From Phyllobacterium myrsinacearum (GTDB lineage: Bacteria; Pseudomonadota; Alphaproteobacteria; Rhizobiales; Rhizobiaceae): a stretch of DNA of 64,000 nucleotides. This document shows positions 45,960-54,289 of this stretch, piece after piece. The notes under the pieces are model-generated. The model ran no database searches, was not told where the DNA came from, and was given only the letters and a program-made list of their open reading frames with translations. The DNA is taken from assembly GCF_014138285.1 (NCBI RefSeq), contig NZ_JACGXN010000003.1, forward strand, positions 62,001 through 126,000, written 5' to 3'. Position 1 is the stretch's first letter. Every line of letters starts with the position of its first letter. The position numbers and the translations under genes were made by a program.

Positions 45960-46844
45960 TCAAGCAAGACCCATATGAGCACCCAGCACATTCAGCAGTC
46001 CGGTAGTTCTAAACTGGGCTGGCGTAAAGCCGTCATCCTTGTATCGTTTGAAGCATCCGTCGATGAATTCTTCCAGATGCAAGGCGGACGAAGGGTTTGC
46101 GGCATGCCCCGCGGGTTTGAACTCGTAAGATCCCGCGTTATTGCCGATGCGCTGTGCGATCTCCGGATATACCGGCCACACAATTCCGTCAGCAAAATAG
46201 TCATGAACAGTTTCGTCCATTGTAACATCCCGTTTAATCGCAAGACCCGAGGCTTCGAGCAGGTTGCGGGCGAGATCGTTGACAACGGCTATCTTGGGAT
46301 GGTTGATAGTGTACATGAATGGATCCGATTTTTCCCAACGAGCGAAATCCTCTTCTAGATCAAGGTTGTATTGCTTAGCCGTGCGAAGAAACTGCTGCCT
46401 TCCGAGCTCATATGCATCAAAATAGCCGAGACGTCCGAAAGTCAGCGCGTTGAAACGCTCAGCCGTATCTTCGACGGAAAGTTCGCTGGCATAAGCAACC
46501 GCCACGATGCGCGAATTGTAAGCACCTAGGCAGGATGTGGCCACACGACCTTCAATGCCAAAATATGTAATATCCGGATGATAACCAGTAAAAACTATGC
46601 TTGGCCACAACACCGAACGGCCGATCTTGCTGACCTGCTCGTTAATGGAGGCATAGTTGCCGATTTCCGCAAATGACAGACTCAGATCAAAGCCCTCAAA
46701 CATGGATTTGAGCCGAGAGGGCTCAAGAGTGTGGATGTCTGCAACACTGAAATGCTGGACAAAAGCATCTGGAGAAAGCACCTTGATCGCGTTGGCAATG
46801 CCAATAGCTGTGCAGTTTCCAACAACGGCGACGCGTACAGTCAT
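45960..46844 (-). CDS. WcbI-family polysaccharide biosynthesis putative acetyltransferase
   Basis: A 294-residue protein of the WcbI family, known from Burkholderia capsule synthesis, where it is a CoA-binding putative acetyltransferase. The N-terminus VRVAVVGNCTAIGIANAI is the family's Gly-Asn-Cys start, followed by HHF-type and VLWPSIVFTGYHPDITYFG segments. It ends close to the GSCFA gene, 14 bp apart on the same strand, so they are an operon. It probably modifies a surface glycan. It is complete, unlike the inverted fragment just downstream. Confidence 0.82.
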   Translation of the reverse strand: MTVRVAVVGNCTAIGIANAIKVLSPDAFVQHFSVADIHTLEPSRLKSMFEGFDLSLSFAEIGNYASINEQVSKIGRSVLWPSIVFTGYHPDITYFGIEGRVATSCLGAYNSRIVAVAYASELSVEDTAERFNALTFGRLGYFDAYELGRQQFLRTAKQYNLDLEEDFARWEKSDPFMYTINHPKIAVVNDLARNLLEASGLAIKRDVTMDETVHDYFADGIVWPVYPEIAQRIGNNAGSYEFKPAGHAANPSSALHLEEFIDGCFKRYKDDGFTPAQFRTTGLLNVLGAHMGLA

Positions 46845-46858
46845 TTGTCACCTATCCC

Positions 46859-47929
46859 CTAAAGTACCAATCGTTCTTCGTCGCACAGCACGCCCGCGAC
46901 CTGAGCATATTCGGCTTCAGTCTTCTCGACCTGTTCTTTGCTGGCAGCTGGGGGAGCCGTGCGCGCAACGGTCTCGATATTTTCATCAGCAGTCAGATGA
47001 TGTCTGGCAAAAATCTCCATCACATGTGCAACACCCTGGGCCTGTACCTGACGAAAATCGTCTTCAAAGTACTGCGCTTTCGAAGGGTGAGAGCTGATAA
47101 TCTCAAAGGATGGGAAATAGGATACAAAATCATGATCCCGGGCGGCTTCATCAGCGACAACCCGCAATGCAGATTTTGAATAGGTATTTGACAGAAGGAT
47201 ATGTTGTGGTTCGTAAGTGGCGATCAACGACACCGGTGAAACGGTCAAAATCACTTGAACCTTTGGATTCACAAGACGCAGATCCTTCAAAAAGGCATTT
47301 AGATTCGTGTTCATGTCGCTAACGCGAGCGTTGCGAAATGCGTAAAGATGCTGCCAGTCCGGGCAGTCAACCGCTGCAGGAACCACCGGTATGGCTGCCG
47401 AATCTTCCGTGGCCTCCCAGCCTTCTGTGAGACCAAGAGTGAAGACGAATACGTCACATTCCTCGAATACACGCCGAACTGCCCTTAGATGTGATTTTTG
47501 AAGAGTAAGTAGTTCTTCGAGTGTCTCAAACCCTTCTTCACGTACAGCGGGCCGGAAGGGATCCATATATCTGCCGTTCGAATTTACCCAATAATTTGTC
47601 TTGGGCTTGTAGAAGCCATAAGCACGCGCCATCAACTGGCATAGCTGCGTGACGGTATAGACATTGCCATAGGCTGCAGAAAATTGTCCATAGAGCAAGT
47701 TGTCTTCCTGTCCAGCTGGCGCCTGCTCAGTTTTTAAATAACAATAACCTTGATCGATCAGCGAACGGGCAATGTGCTGAGCAAAGCAACTGCCCGCTGT
47801 AGCGAGCCTAGTTTTGGGATTAAGTTTTACTGTACCCCCAACGGCAGGATCCACATCTTCCCAACATCGTAAGCTTACAGCGCGGCGCCAATACTGATGA
47901 TCAGGTAAATCGCGGTATGGGTGAGACAT
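46859..47929 (-). CDS. GSCFA-domain protein
   Basis: A 356-residue protein named for its motif, seen here as LATAGSCFAQHIARSL (about residue 42). Other family stretches are FVFTLGLTEGWE, LTVSPVSLIATY and FPSFEII. The family is SGNH-like and is thought to act as an esterase or acyltransferase on glycans, though the reaction is not established. It is the first gene of a pair with the WcbI-like gene. The combination suggests acyl decoration of a surface polysaccharide. Confidence 0.85.
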   Translation of the reverse strand: MSHPYRDLPDHQYWRRAVSLRCWEDVDPAVGGTVKLNPKTRLATAGSCFAQHIARSLIDQGYCYLKTEQAPAGQEDNLLYGQFSAAYGNVYTVTQLCQLMARAYGFYKPKTNYWVNSNGRYMDPFRPAVREEGFETLEELLTLQKSHLRAVRRVFEECDVFVFTLGLTEGWEATEDSAAIPVVPAAVDCPDWQHLYAFRNARVSDMNTNLNAFLKDLRLVNPKVQVILTVSPVSLIATYEPQHILLSNTYSKSALRVVADEAARDHDFVSYFPSFEIISSHPSKAQYFEDDFRQVQAQGVAHVMEIFARHHLTADENIETVARTAPPAASKEQVEKTEAEYAQVAGVLCDEERLVL

Positions 47930-48314
47930 TAATTTTCCTCCAACGCACCACGAGCGTAATTCATACCAAAGTACAAGACAATACAGATCGAGCCCGACCT
48001 TATCTAAATTTGCGAATAAGATTTATTTTAATATTCTCATTTGATTTTGAAGTGGAGTAAAAACGCTATCTGTCCGTATTTTGCGTAATTTGTACTTATT
48101 ATATGCAGACTGCGAGGCTTATTATATTCTGGATACAACATGTTATCATATGACGATTTACCAATGCCAATTAGAGAAACAACTTCCTCCGTAAAATAAT
48201 TAGCCCTCTTCTATCGCCCCTTCGAGAATCGAATTCTTTTGTATCGGCTCTGCTTGAATAAGCCGCCGATCGATCGGGAACCAACAACCAACCGCTGCTG
48301 CACTGGCGCCAACT
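47930..48314. other. AT-rich intergenic region
   Basis: About 385 bp between the GSCFA gene and the FkbM gene, both on the minus strand. The middle is AT-rich. The octamer CACTGGCG occurs twice near 48300-48325, at the FkbM gene end. Nothing else recognisable. Confidence 0.4.
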
Positions 48315-49070
48315 CTACACTGGCGTGCAGAAGAGTTGCGCGAATTTGAAACTGGTCAGCCAAGCAACATCCGGGGAGACGCCAGCATCAACAACTTCCT
48401 TGCCGTCATAGCCGTCCAATTTGAAGCTGTATTCCAGATCATGAAATATTTCGACGATCTTCGACATCGTTTTCACCGGATTGTCGAAGAGGTAATTATG
48501 TATTTCTAGGTTGACGTAAGGTCGATCAGACAAAATTCTCGGCGCCCCAAGCATTACCTCCAACTCTGCACCGTCTACGTCGATCTTCAGAAAATCGACC
48601 TTCCTGGAGTGGTCGTAATCATCATCGAGCCTGACGACTTCGACTTTAGTCGACATTCTTGGATCCTGATCCGAGGGGAGAACCAGAAACGCGCCGTCAT
48701 TGTTTAAAACCGGCAACATACCTTTCCGATCTCCAACAGCGCGAGGATGAACAACGATATTTTTAAGCTTGTTCAATTTTGCGTTACGCTTAATCATAGT
48801 CGCATTATTGGGTGACGCCTCCCAAGCATGAACCGTGCCAGTCGGACCCGTACATAAAGCCAATAGAACAGTGGTCAAGCCCTGATGGGCGCCGCAATCA
48901 AGGACCATCCAGCCAGGTTGGATGGTGTCGATCCACCATTGTCGCTCTGTCTGCCATTGATTTGGGTAGCTATACCACTTGCGCGCCAAATCGTCCTCAA
49001 TATGAACATCAAACTTATGCGGCCCGACGATTCGCTCTCTGGCGATAAACGGTTCAAATACCTCAGACAT
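48315..49070 (-). CDS. FkbM-family methyltransferase
   Basis: A 251-residue SAM-dependent methyltransferase. The SAM motif is MVLDCGAHQGLTTVLLAL (about residue 55), followed by VHAWEASPNN, and the family's catalytic segment VDFLKIDVDGAELEVM (about 165-180). FkbM enzymes O-methylate sugars or polyketides. It follows GGGGGG at its start (49070). Flanked by AT-rich DNA and IS remnants, it fits the glycan-decoration theme of this island. Confidence 0.87.
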   Translation of the reverse strand: MSEVFEPFIARERIVGPHKFDVHIEDDLARKWYSYPNQWQTERQWWIDTIQPGWMVLDCGAHQGLTTVLLALCTGPTGTVHAWEASPNNATMIKRNAKLNKLKNIVVHPRAVGDRKGMLPVLNNDGAFLVLPSDQDPRMSTKVEVVRLDDDYDHSRKVDFLKIDVDGAELEVMLGAPRILSDRPYVNLEIHNYLFDNPVKTMSKIVEIFHDLEYSFKLDGYDGKEVVDAGVSPDVAWLTSFKFAQLFCTPV

Positions 49071-49387
49071 ATTAGCGCCCCCCAATTACCGCGAACGAAT
49101 GAAAGAAAGCATATCGAATTCCCTTGAGGTAATATATGATGATACAGTCTTAGGCAACCCTACTAGTTATACAGAAGATTGATGATTAACACATAAAAAG
49201 GAATCTATATATATGTTTATTCAGCATATATAGTAATAATAATATTTAAATAATTTAATGTTTGATTGTATCATAATGTTATTTACTTTAAATCAAGCAA
49301 CGCTCTAGTACAGCCATAACCAAACTGTATTTACTTTCAACTTCACTGTACATTCTCACTACTAATACTTCCTCTCAGAGGGCAGCT
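49071..49387. other. AT-rich intergenic DNA next to an IS3 end
   Basis: About 315 bp, strongly AT-rich between 49140 and 49370, holding the FkbM promoter. It has no gene and ends at the terminal sequence of the IS3 remnant. Confidence 0.4.
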
Positions 49388-49750
49388 TGAATAGCCCCGA
49401 GTTTGTTAGACACCCTGCGTCTTCAGTTTGTGGTTCCGTTCAAAGTGTGCCGGTGACAGCATACCGTTTCTAACGTGTTTGCGCTGCGGATTATAAAACA
49501 TCTCGATGTAGGCCTACCTCCGTATCTGTCCGATCGGCGTTTATAACCGATCTGGGCCTTGACGCCTGCCAGCCTGGCCAACCTCGCCACACGGTTCGGA
49601 CAACAGGTCTCTCCCTGATCCCGCAGATCATCGTGCAGCTTGCGGTATCCATAGACCTTGCCGCTGTCGTGCCATGCATTCTTGAGCAGCATTGTCTGGC
49701 GAATACATTCGTTTGCACGTTTGCTGAACGGCCGCTTATGCGGCACGGAG
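49388..49750 (-). mobile_element. IS3-family element remnant with internal deletion in OrfB
   Basis: The minus strand encodes an OrfB segment (SGKVYGYRKLHDDLRDQGE, then VKAQIGYKRRSDRYGG) up to about 49510. It then shifts frame directly into the OrfB C-terminus (YIEMFYNPQRKHVRNGMLSP) ending at a stop at 49406-49408. The DDE catalytic core between these parts is missing. The sequence at 49388-49414 (starting TGAATAGCCCC) looks like an IS3-group terminal inverted repeat. The N-terminal boundary near 49750 is approximate. It cannot transpose by itself. Confidence 0.72.
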
Positions 49751-50043
49751 GGCGGTATATGCAGACAGTCTGACAGGGAGAATGCGTATTGCACGAGAGG
49801 TCTAAGGATCGTATGGCCGACGAGTTTGCAGCAGGGTTCAGAAAACCAGACCCGAGCACGTAAGCCTGAAGTGGACTGAGCCCGCGTAATCCATAGTGGC
49901 TGGCGGCGAAGTTCTGCCGCGAAAGAAGCCGAACACATGTCCGCACCAAACTCAAACGTCCAGATCTAAAGAATTCTCTTGCGCAACCGGAGGCGTCCAC
50001 ACATATCCTCAAGCATGTGCTTGAGCCTTCCTGCTTATGCTGA

Positions 50044-50637
50044 GTGTCCGGTCGAAACTGGGGGCAGTTCACCGCAGCAGCGAGGCCAAATGAAAAATGC
50101 ATTGCAATCGACTTGTTTGATGACCAAGAGAAAAACTTGGACCACAGCGGCAAAGGATCGCTTTCAATATTCACCAAGCATATTGATGATTACGTTCCCC
50201 ATCTGAAATCACAAATTACCGCCATATCGGCCGATAGCCTCTCGATTATCCCCACAACGATAAGAGACCGCCTCTCCAGCTCTGGCGCACGGTTGTTTTC
50301 AGTTGACGGAGGTCACACCGTTAAACACGTGATGAATGATATGGCATTAGCACAGGAGCTGATTGTGCCCGGGGGCGTGATACTGCTGGATGATTTTCTT
50401 GGTCCGCATTGGCCGAGCGTATCTGAAGGCCTGTTTGAGTTTCTGCGTATTGCCAACCGGCGTCTTGCTCCATTCCTGACATTTCAGAACAAGCTGTTCC
50501 TGACAACTTATTCTGAACATCCACAGATAATAGCGCAAACGCGAAAGCTGCTCGATCGAGATCTGGGCACGGAAATATATACCAGCAAATGGCGATACGC
50601 AGAAATTGGAGAACACAAAGTTCTCTGTTTTGCCTGA
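50044..50637 (+). pseudogene. 5'-truncated class I SAM-dependent methyltransferase
   Basis: About 197 residues from a GTG, directly after an in-frame stop. They match the second part of a Methyltransf_24-type protein: CIAIDLFDDQEKN, RLFSVDGGHTVKHVMND, GGVILLDDFLGPHW. The first SAM-binding motif (Glu-x-Gly-x-x-x-Gly) that should precede residue 20 is missing. It lies just after the IS3 remnant, so the 5' end was probably lost by IS-related rearrangement. A functional short form is unlikely. Confidence 0.65.
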
Positions 50638-50729
50638 TGGACTCCGTTTGTTCGACGCTGCGATTTCGGATTAACCGATGCGCCGAAACTGCTCGCTCAC
50701 GTCTCATCGCTTGAATGGGGACATGTAAA

Positions 50730-50757
50730 AGGTGGCACCATATCAAAAATGCCACCT
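50730..50757 (-). terminator. Rho-independent terminator of the ABC transporter operon
   Basis: AGGTGGCA (50730-50737) pairs perfectly with TGCCACCT (50750-50757), 12 nt loop. On the minus strand it is followed by TTTTAC, 30 bp after the binding-protein stop. Confidence 0.7.
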
Positions 50758-50786
50758 CTTATTGCCGTCGATAGTCTGGCAACCAG

Positions 50787-51806
50787 CTAGCTTCCGCTAC
50801 GCGAATGAAGTTGAGGAATGAACAGGTCAGTCCAGCTTGCGGGCTTGACCTTGATTGTACCCGCTAAATTCATGAATTCGGCAAACTGCATGACGCCTTT
50901 TGGTGTCGTCGAGAATTGCGAATCCTTGTCGTTGAGCATTTCAAGGACTTCCTCGACCGAAACCTTCACCTTCGAACTCTTGGAAAAAATCTCGGCAGCC
51001 GCTTGCTTGTTGCTGGCGATGAAAGCGTTTGCTTCATCCAGTGCCGCCAGAAAAGCCTCAGTGGTTTTCGGATTGGCATCAACGAATTTCTTGGGCGCAA
51101 AGGTCACGTCCAGCGTGATATTGCCAATCACATCGACAGAATTGACGACACGATGCATCTTCGCGTCTTTTAGCTCCAGATAGGAAAAAGGCGGCGACGT
51201 GAAGTGCGCCGTAATTTCCGTCTGGCCGCTCGTGACCGCCGCCAAGGCTTCCGGATGTGGCAGGCTAACCGTCAATGGATCCAGCTTCGCATAATTCTCA
51301 TGCCCGAATTTGTGCGCAGCCATCATTTGCAGGACAACGGCCGAGAGGGACGTCTTGATCCCCGGCAGAGCAATTTTGTCCTTGGGTGTTAAATCCTTCA
51401 GGGTCTTGACCTCGGGGTTGTTTGAATTCAACCACAGCGACGTTGCGCTGAGACCGCTGATGCCGACAACTTCGACATTTGGGATACCCTTGGCTTTGGC
51501 CCACAGGGTTACAAAGCCTGGCGCACCGGTGCCGGCAAAATCCAGTGAACCGGCCATCATCGCATCATTGATAACGTTGCCGCCATCCAGCATCAGCCAT
51601 GTCACCTTGACATCACCGAGACCGGCTTTGGCCGCCTGTTTTTCCATTAGCTTCTGGTTTTCCATGATGATCAGCGGCAGATACAGAATGCCGTATCCCT
51701 TGGAGATCCGCACTTCAGTCACTTCCGCACGGGCAGCATTCGCAGTACCTGCCAATCCGAGTCCGATACCCAGCATAGCAGCACAGAGCTGTTTCATGAT
51801 TTTCAT
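50787..51806 (-). CDS. Nitrate/sulfonate/taurine-type ABC transporter substrate-binding protein
   Basis: A 339-residue periplasmic protein of the NMT1/SsuA type. The signal peptide covers about residues 1-27 (MKIMKQLCAAMLGIGLGLAG, cleavage near ANAARA). Mature features include YLPLIIMENQKL, DFAGTGAPGFVTLWA, KDKIALPG and GVMQFAEFM. The start at 51806 has GGGAGG upstream. It is the last gene of a minus-strand operon of ATPase, permease and binding protein. Sulfonates, taurine or similar small ligands are possible; the true substrate is unknown. Confidence 0.9.
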   Translation of the reverse strand: MKIMKQLCAAMLGIGLGLAGTANAARAEVTEVRISKGYGILYLPLIIMENQKLMEKQAAKAGLGDVKVTWLMLDGGNVINDAMMAGSLDFAGTGAPGFVTLWAKAKGIPNVEVVGISGLSATSLWLNSNNPEVKTLKDLTPKDKIALPGIKTSLSAVVLQMMAAHKFGHENYAKLDPLTVSLPHPEALAAVTSGQTEITAHFTSPPFSYLELKDAKMHRVVNSVDVIGNITLDVTFAPKKFVDANPKTTEAFLAALDEANAFIASNKQAAAEIFSKSSKVKVSVEEVLEMLNDKDSQFSTTPKGVMQFAEFMNLAGTIKVKPASWTDLFIPQLHSRSGS

Positions 51807-51849
51807 TGTAGTCCTCCCTTTGTACATACCGGTTCCCGGCGGTTTAAAC

Positions 51850-52716
51850 TCAAGCCTGCATTCCCCAGCGGCGAATGGTTTTCTTTTCAACCGTGGCAAA
51901 GATCAGGTTTTCGACGGCAAGGCCGATCAAAATAACCGTGAACAATCCTGCAAAGACATTGGCCGTTTCCAGTTGGTTACGGTTCTCAAAGATGAACCAG
52001 CCAAGACCACCCGAGCCGGACGATACGCCAAAGACCAGTTCGGCAGCGATCAGCGTGCGCCATGCAAAGGCCCAGCCTACCTTCAGGCCCGTCAAAATGG
52101 ACGGGAACGCAGCAGGTATGAGAATGTGGCGGACAAGCTTGAGACCACGCAGGCCGTAATTGAGCCCCACCATGCGCATTGTATTGGAGACCGACCGGAA
52201 ACCGGCATGCGTATTCAAGGCGATTGCCCATAGCACCGAGTGCACCAGCACGAAGATCACACTTCCCTGCCCCAGACCGAACCAGATCAAAGCCAATGGC
52301 AGCAACGCAATGGCCGGAAGAGGATTGAACATGGAGGTCAGTGTTTCAAGCAGATCGGCACCGATGCGGGATCCGATTGCCAGCGTGGTGAGCAGCGAAG
52401 CCAGCACGATGCCGATACCATATCCGATAAGCAAGGTTTTGATGGATGCAAGCGCCCGAGCCGGAATGGTTCCATCAGCAATGTTGGAGCTGAAGGCCGC
52501 AAAGGTTTGGGAAAAGCTGGGAAACAGCAGCGGATTGCCGAGCCAGCGTCCATAAATCTCCCAGGCTGCTGCGAGAACAAACAGGATGAATGCCTTTCGC
52601 ACTGCACCGATGCGATAGATGCGCTCAAAGACAGACAATGTCTTCTCGACCTGCAGAAAATTTGTCTTGCCATCACCGCGCACAATTTCTGGACGTGTAT
52701 AGAGAACTTCAGTCAT
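51850..52716 (-). CDS. ABC transporter permease (SsuC/TauC type)
   Basis: A 288-residue permease with six hydrophobic segments. The start after a 40-residue cytoplasmic tail is AFILFVLAAAWEIYGRWLG, and the EAA-like loop region is NTMRMVGLNYGLRGLKLVRHILIPAAFPSI, which contacts the ATPase. This is typical of BPD_transp_1 permeases of the nitrate/sulfonate class. It starts 14 bp after the ATPase gene stop, with GGAA before the ATG. Confidence 0.9.
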   Translation of the reverse strand: MTEVLYTRPEIVRGDGKTNFLQVEKTLSVFERIYRIGAVRKAFILFVLAAAWEIYGRWLGNPLLFPSFSQTFAAFSSNIADGTIPARALASIKTLLIGYGIGIVLASLLTTLAIGSRIGADLLETLTSMFNPLPAIALLPLALIWFGLGQGSVIFVLVHSVLWAIALNTHAGFRSVSNTMRMVGLNYGLRGLKLVRHILIPAAFPSILTGLKVGWAFAWRTLIAAELVFGVSSGSGGLGWFIFENRNQLETANVFAGLFTVILIGLAVENLIFATVEKKTIRRWGMQA

Positions 52717-52730
52717 CGAATTTTCCAATC

Positions 52731-53507
52731 TCAACTGGCAAACAACATGTCGTTGATGCGGGTTTCAAGCGCCGCTTGCGCACCGGTCCCAAGCTCGCTT
52801 GGCGATATGCTGTTCAATTCGGCCTTCACCTGTCCTGGATGGGGTGAAAGGAGCAAAATGCGCGTGCCGATGCGGATTGCCTCTTCGATGGAGTGGGTAA
52901 CAAACAGAACCGTGAAATGCGTATCATCCCAGAGTTGCAGCAGTTCATCCTGCATTTTGCGGCGCGTCAGCGCATCGAGTGCGGCAAACGGTTCATCCAT
53001 GAGAAGAACATCCGGCTCCATGGCCATCCCCCGCGCGATGGCCACACGTTGCTTCATGCCGCCAGACAACATGTGAGGATAGCTGTCGATGAATTTCGTC
53101 AGGCCAACCTTGTCGATATAGCTACGGGCCCGTTCTCGCGCTTCCGCCGGCTTTGCCCGGCCGCTGGCGGTAAGGGCGAAAACAACGTTCTCGCCAACCG
53201 TTTTCCACGGCAGAAGCTGGTCAAACTCCTGAAAGACCATCATCCGGTCCGGCCCAGGTTCGGTAACCTCCTTGCCTTTGAGCTTGATCTGCCCTTCAGT
53301 CGGACTGAGATAACCACCGATCGCCTTAAGCAATGTGGACTTTCCGCAGCCTGACGGGCCCAGAAGAACAAAGCGATCGGATTGAAAGACCTGAAAATCG
53401 ACGCGATGCGTGGCTGTTACCAGCGCATCTTCTGTCTTGTATTGCAATGTGACGCCCTCGACGCTCAATAATGCGCTGCGAGCATCAACGAACTGATGCA
53501 AAGTCAT
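52731..53507 (-). CDS. ABC transporter ATP-binding protein (SsuB/TauB type)
   Basis: A 258-residue ATPase. Walker A is LLGPSGCGKSTLL (about 46-58), the signature LSGGMKQRVAIARG follows, and Walker B is VLLMDEPFAALD, with the switch His in FVTHSIEEA. The ATG at 53507 has GGGAGGAAG before it; a longer frame would begin with unrelated residues. It is first in the operon and divergent from the response-regulator gene across about 116 bp, which likely contains both promoters. Confidence 0.92.
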   Translation of the reverse strand: MTLHQFVDARSALLSVEGVTLQYKTEDALVTATHRVDFQVFQSDRFVLLGPSGCGKSTLLKAIGGYLSPTEGQIKLKGKEVTEPGPDRMMVFQEFDQLLPWKTVGENVVFALTASGRAKPAEARERARSYIDKVGLTKFIDSYPHMLSGGMKQRVAIARGMAMEPDVLLMDEPFAALDALTRRKMQDELLQLWDDTHFTVLFVTHSIEEAIRIGTRILLLSPHPGQVKAELNSISPSELGTGAQAALETRINDMLFAS

Positions 53508-53623
53508 ACTTCCTCCCAATGCGTCGTCTCTTTTGCGCAACGCAGTAACGTTGACAAAACTCCCGCCCCAACTGTACTTGCGGTAACTGACACATACCTG
53601 ACTCACGTTTCGGGGGGCACGAT

Positions 53624-54289
53624 TTGCGCATTCTTGTCGTGGAAGACATGCCCGATATCGCCAAGGCGATTGCTCAGCGCTTTGAAAAGATCGGCCATGC
53701 AGTTGATTGCGAACCCAATGGCCGTACCGCCAGCGAAGTGCTGCGGGTGCAGGACTACGATCTCGTCATCCTCGACATGATGTTGCCAGGCGCTGATGGT
53801 TTTGAGATTCTCAAAGGATTGCGTGGCCGCAAGGACAAGACGCCTGTCCTGGTCCTGACCGCACGATCGGCTGTCGACGACCGGGTCGACGTCCTTGATC
53901 TTGGCGCTGACGACTACCTGACCAAGCCGTTCGATTTTCGTGAACTGGAAGCACGCGCCCGCGCGCTTCTGCGCCGGAGCATCGGTATGTCTGACAATGC
54001 CCTGCGTTTCGGGGATCTCGTCATTGACCGGGCCGGGCGCACAGCCAGTGTTGCCGATACCCCTCTTGACCTGACCCGGCGTGAATTGATTGTCCTTGAG
54101 ATTCTTGCGGCACGGCCCAAACGCTTTATCTCCAAGGAAGAACTGGTGGAGCAGCTTTTCAACTTCGATCAGGAACCAAGCGCCAATGCTGTCGAGCAAT
54201 ATGTAACGCGGCTGAGACGCAAGCTCACAGATACTTCAATCGAAATTCGCACCATGCGGGGGCTGGGTTATCAACTTGCAATCAAATGA
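53624..54289 (+). CDS. OmpR-family response regulator (TctD-like)
   Basis: A 221-residue regulator. The receiver domain has Glu7-Asp8, phospho-acceptor Asp51 (VILDMMLPGADG), Thr79 and Lys101 (LTKPFD). The winged helix-turn-helix spans about 125-218 (LTRRELIVLEILAARP, YVTRLRRKL, IRTMRGLGYQL). The start is a TTG at 53624 with GGGGGG upstream. It overlaps the histidine kinase gene by 14 bp. The divergent ABC operon is the likely target (inference). Confidence 0.92.
   Translation: MRILVVEDMPDIAKAIAQRFEKIGHAVDCEPNGRTASEVLRVQDYDLVILDMMLPGADGFEILKGLRGRKDKTPVLVLTARSAVDDRVDVLDLGADDYLTKPFDFRELEARARALLRRSIGMSDNALRFGDLVIDRAGRTASVADTPLDLTRRELIVLEILAARPKRFISKEELVEQLFNFDQEPSANAVEQYVTRLRRKLTDTSIEIRTMRGLGYQLAIK

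Noticed and set aside
45344..49750. The IS3 OrfA and OrfB pieces as two halves of one interrupted element
   Set aside because: On the minus strand the OrfB piece lies upstream of the OrfA piece, the reverse of the order in an intact element, so they derive from separate copies.
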